Below are positions 63,450 to 64,000 of a DNA stretch of 64,000 nucleotides, in pieces. The notes below the pieces were generated by a model. That model worked only from the letters and a program-made list of their open reading frames with translations. It did no database searches and was not told the DNA's origin. Origin of the DNA: Trema orientale (lineage: Eukaryota; Streptophyta; Magnoliopsida; Rosales; Cannabaceae); assembly GCA_002914845.1 (NCBI GenBank), contig JXTC01000495.1, positions 1 to 64,000 on the forward strand. The letters are read 5' to 3'. The translations under genes were made by a program, and so were the position numbers. The stretch's first letter is position 1, and the number at the start of each line of letters is the position of its first letter.

Positions 63450-63922
63450 GATAAATTTACGCTTAGTACCCGTTTTTAAAATTTATTTTCATAAATACCC
63501 GTTTTAACTTTTCTTTCAAAAATACCCGTTTTTATGGTCTACATTTCATATGAAAAATATGAATGGTCCACATTTATAATGTAAATTTTATCTACGAGGT
63601 ATACATTTCATGTGTAAAATATGAATGGTATACATTTACAATGAAAATGTTTACTACAATTTACATTTTTCATTATAAATTTGACCTATGGTATACATTT
63701 TAAAATATGTGTCAAATTTTAGTGTAATATTTATTCATAAAATATAAACCACAATATTTTTATGCATTAAAAGTATACCGTGGTCTACATTTTATGTGTA
63801 AAATAATGGTGGTCTACATTTATCTAAAAACATGTATAAAAATGAGTTTTTATGAAATAAAAATAAAAAATAGGTATTTATGGAAATATGGTTTTGAAAA
63901 CAGGTATTTATGAACTTTTCCC
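63450..63922. mobile_element. Mutator-type MITE (473 bp)
   Basis: The two ends are imperfect inverted repeats (TTTTCATAAATACCCG at the left, TTTCCATAAATACCT on the complement of the right). The perfect 9-bp target duplication TTCTTTTGT flanks the element (63441-63449 and 63923-63931). The interior repeats a unit of the type GGTCTACATTTCATATG/GGTATACATTTCATGTG five or six times. Confidence 0.85.
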
Positions 63923-64000
63923 TTCTTTTGTAATTTAATCATTACAATTTATTATTTTAGTTATAAATTTTAATTATATTTAGATTATTTTAAATACGTA

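Overview
The window is nuclear DNA of a flowering plant. It is very AT-rich and full of small transposons, and its one large gene has plant-type introns and a land-plant-specific kinase architecture. A eudicot is likely; the species cannot be told from the sequence.

Host genes are few. An 11-exon mitogen-activated protein kinase of the plant TDY class (MPK8/MPK15 type, 602 residues) lies on the minus strand between 34078 and 40052 and looks intact. Two small two-exon genes at 6484-6844 and 10265-10634 (plus strand) encode paralogous secreted peptides of 66 and 78 residues. They share signal peptide, intron position and phase, the core RKLGRxPxGPV and a duplicated proximal promoter. A possible orphan terminal exon sits at 24649-24783.

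The rest is layered transposon sequence. From 1 to 2048 is the right end of a Mutator-like element with a first coding exon on the minus strand and an array of palindromic 17-mers. From about 2200 to 5981 is a decayed CACTA element with a gypsy fragment inside its TNP2 gene. From 12400 to 22951 is a nest: a hAT gene was split by a Tat-lineage gypsy element, an Athila relic carries both a copia-like LTR and a GGGCC-rich hAT element, and an inversion of about 2.8 kb has turned part of the nest round. From 27640 to 30080 a 130-bp-monomer tandem array is interrupted by a solo LTR with a 5-bp target duplication. From 49240 to 52260 is a copia relic, and at 61919-62321 a miniature LTR element (TRIM) that looks whole for its kind.

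Many short DNA elements can be delimited exactly by their target duplications: Mutator-type (9 bp) at 7678, 8708, 11840, 31419, 59758 and 63450, and hAT-type (8 bp) at 16328, 41298, 45829, 53186 and 59454. Between these the sequence is AT-rich and holds no gene I can support. The points most worth following are the peptide gene pair, the inverted transposon nest, and the element at 31419 whose end has been triplicated in tandem.
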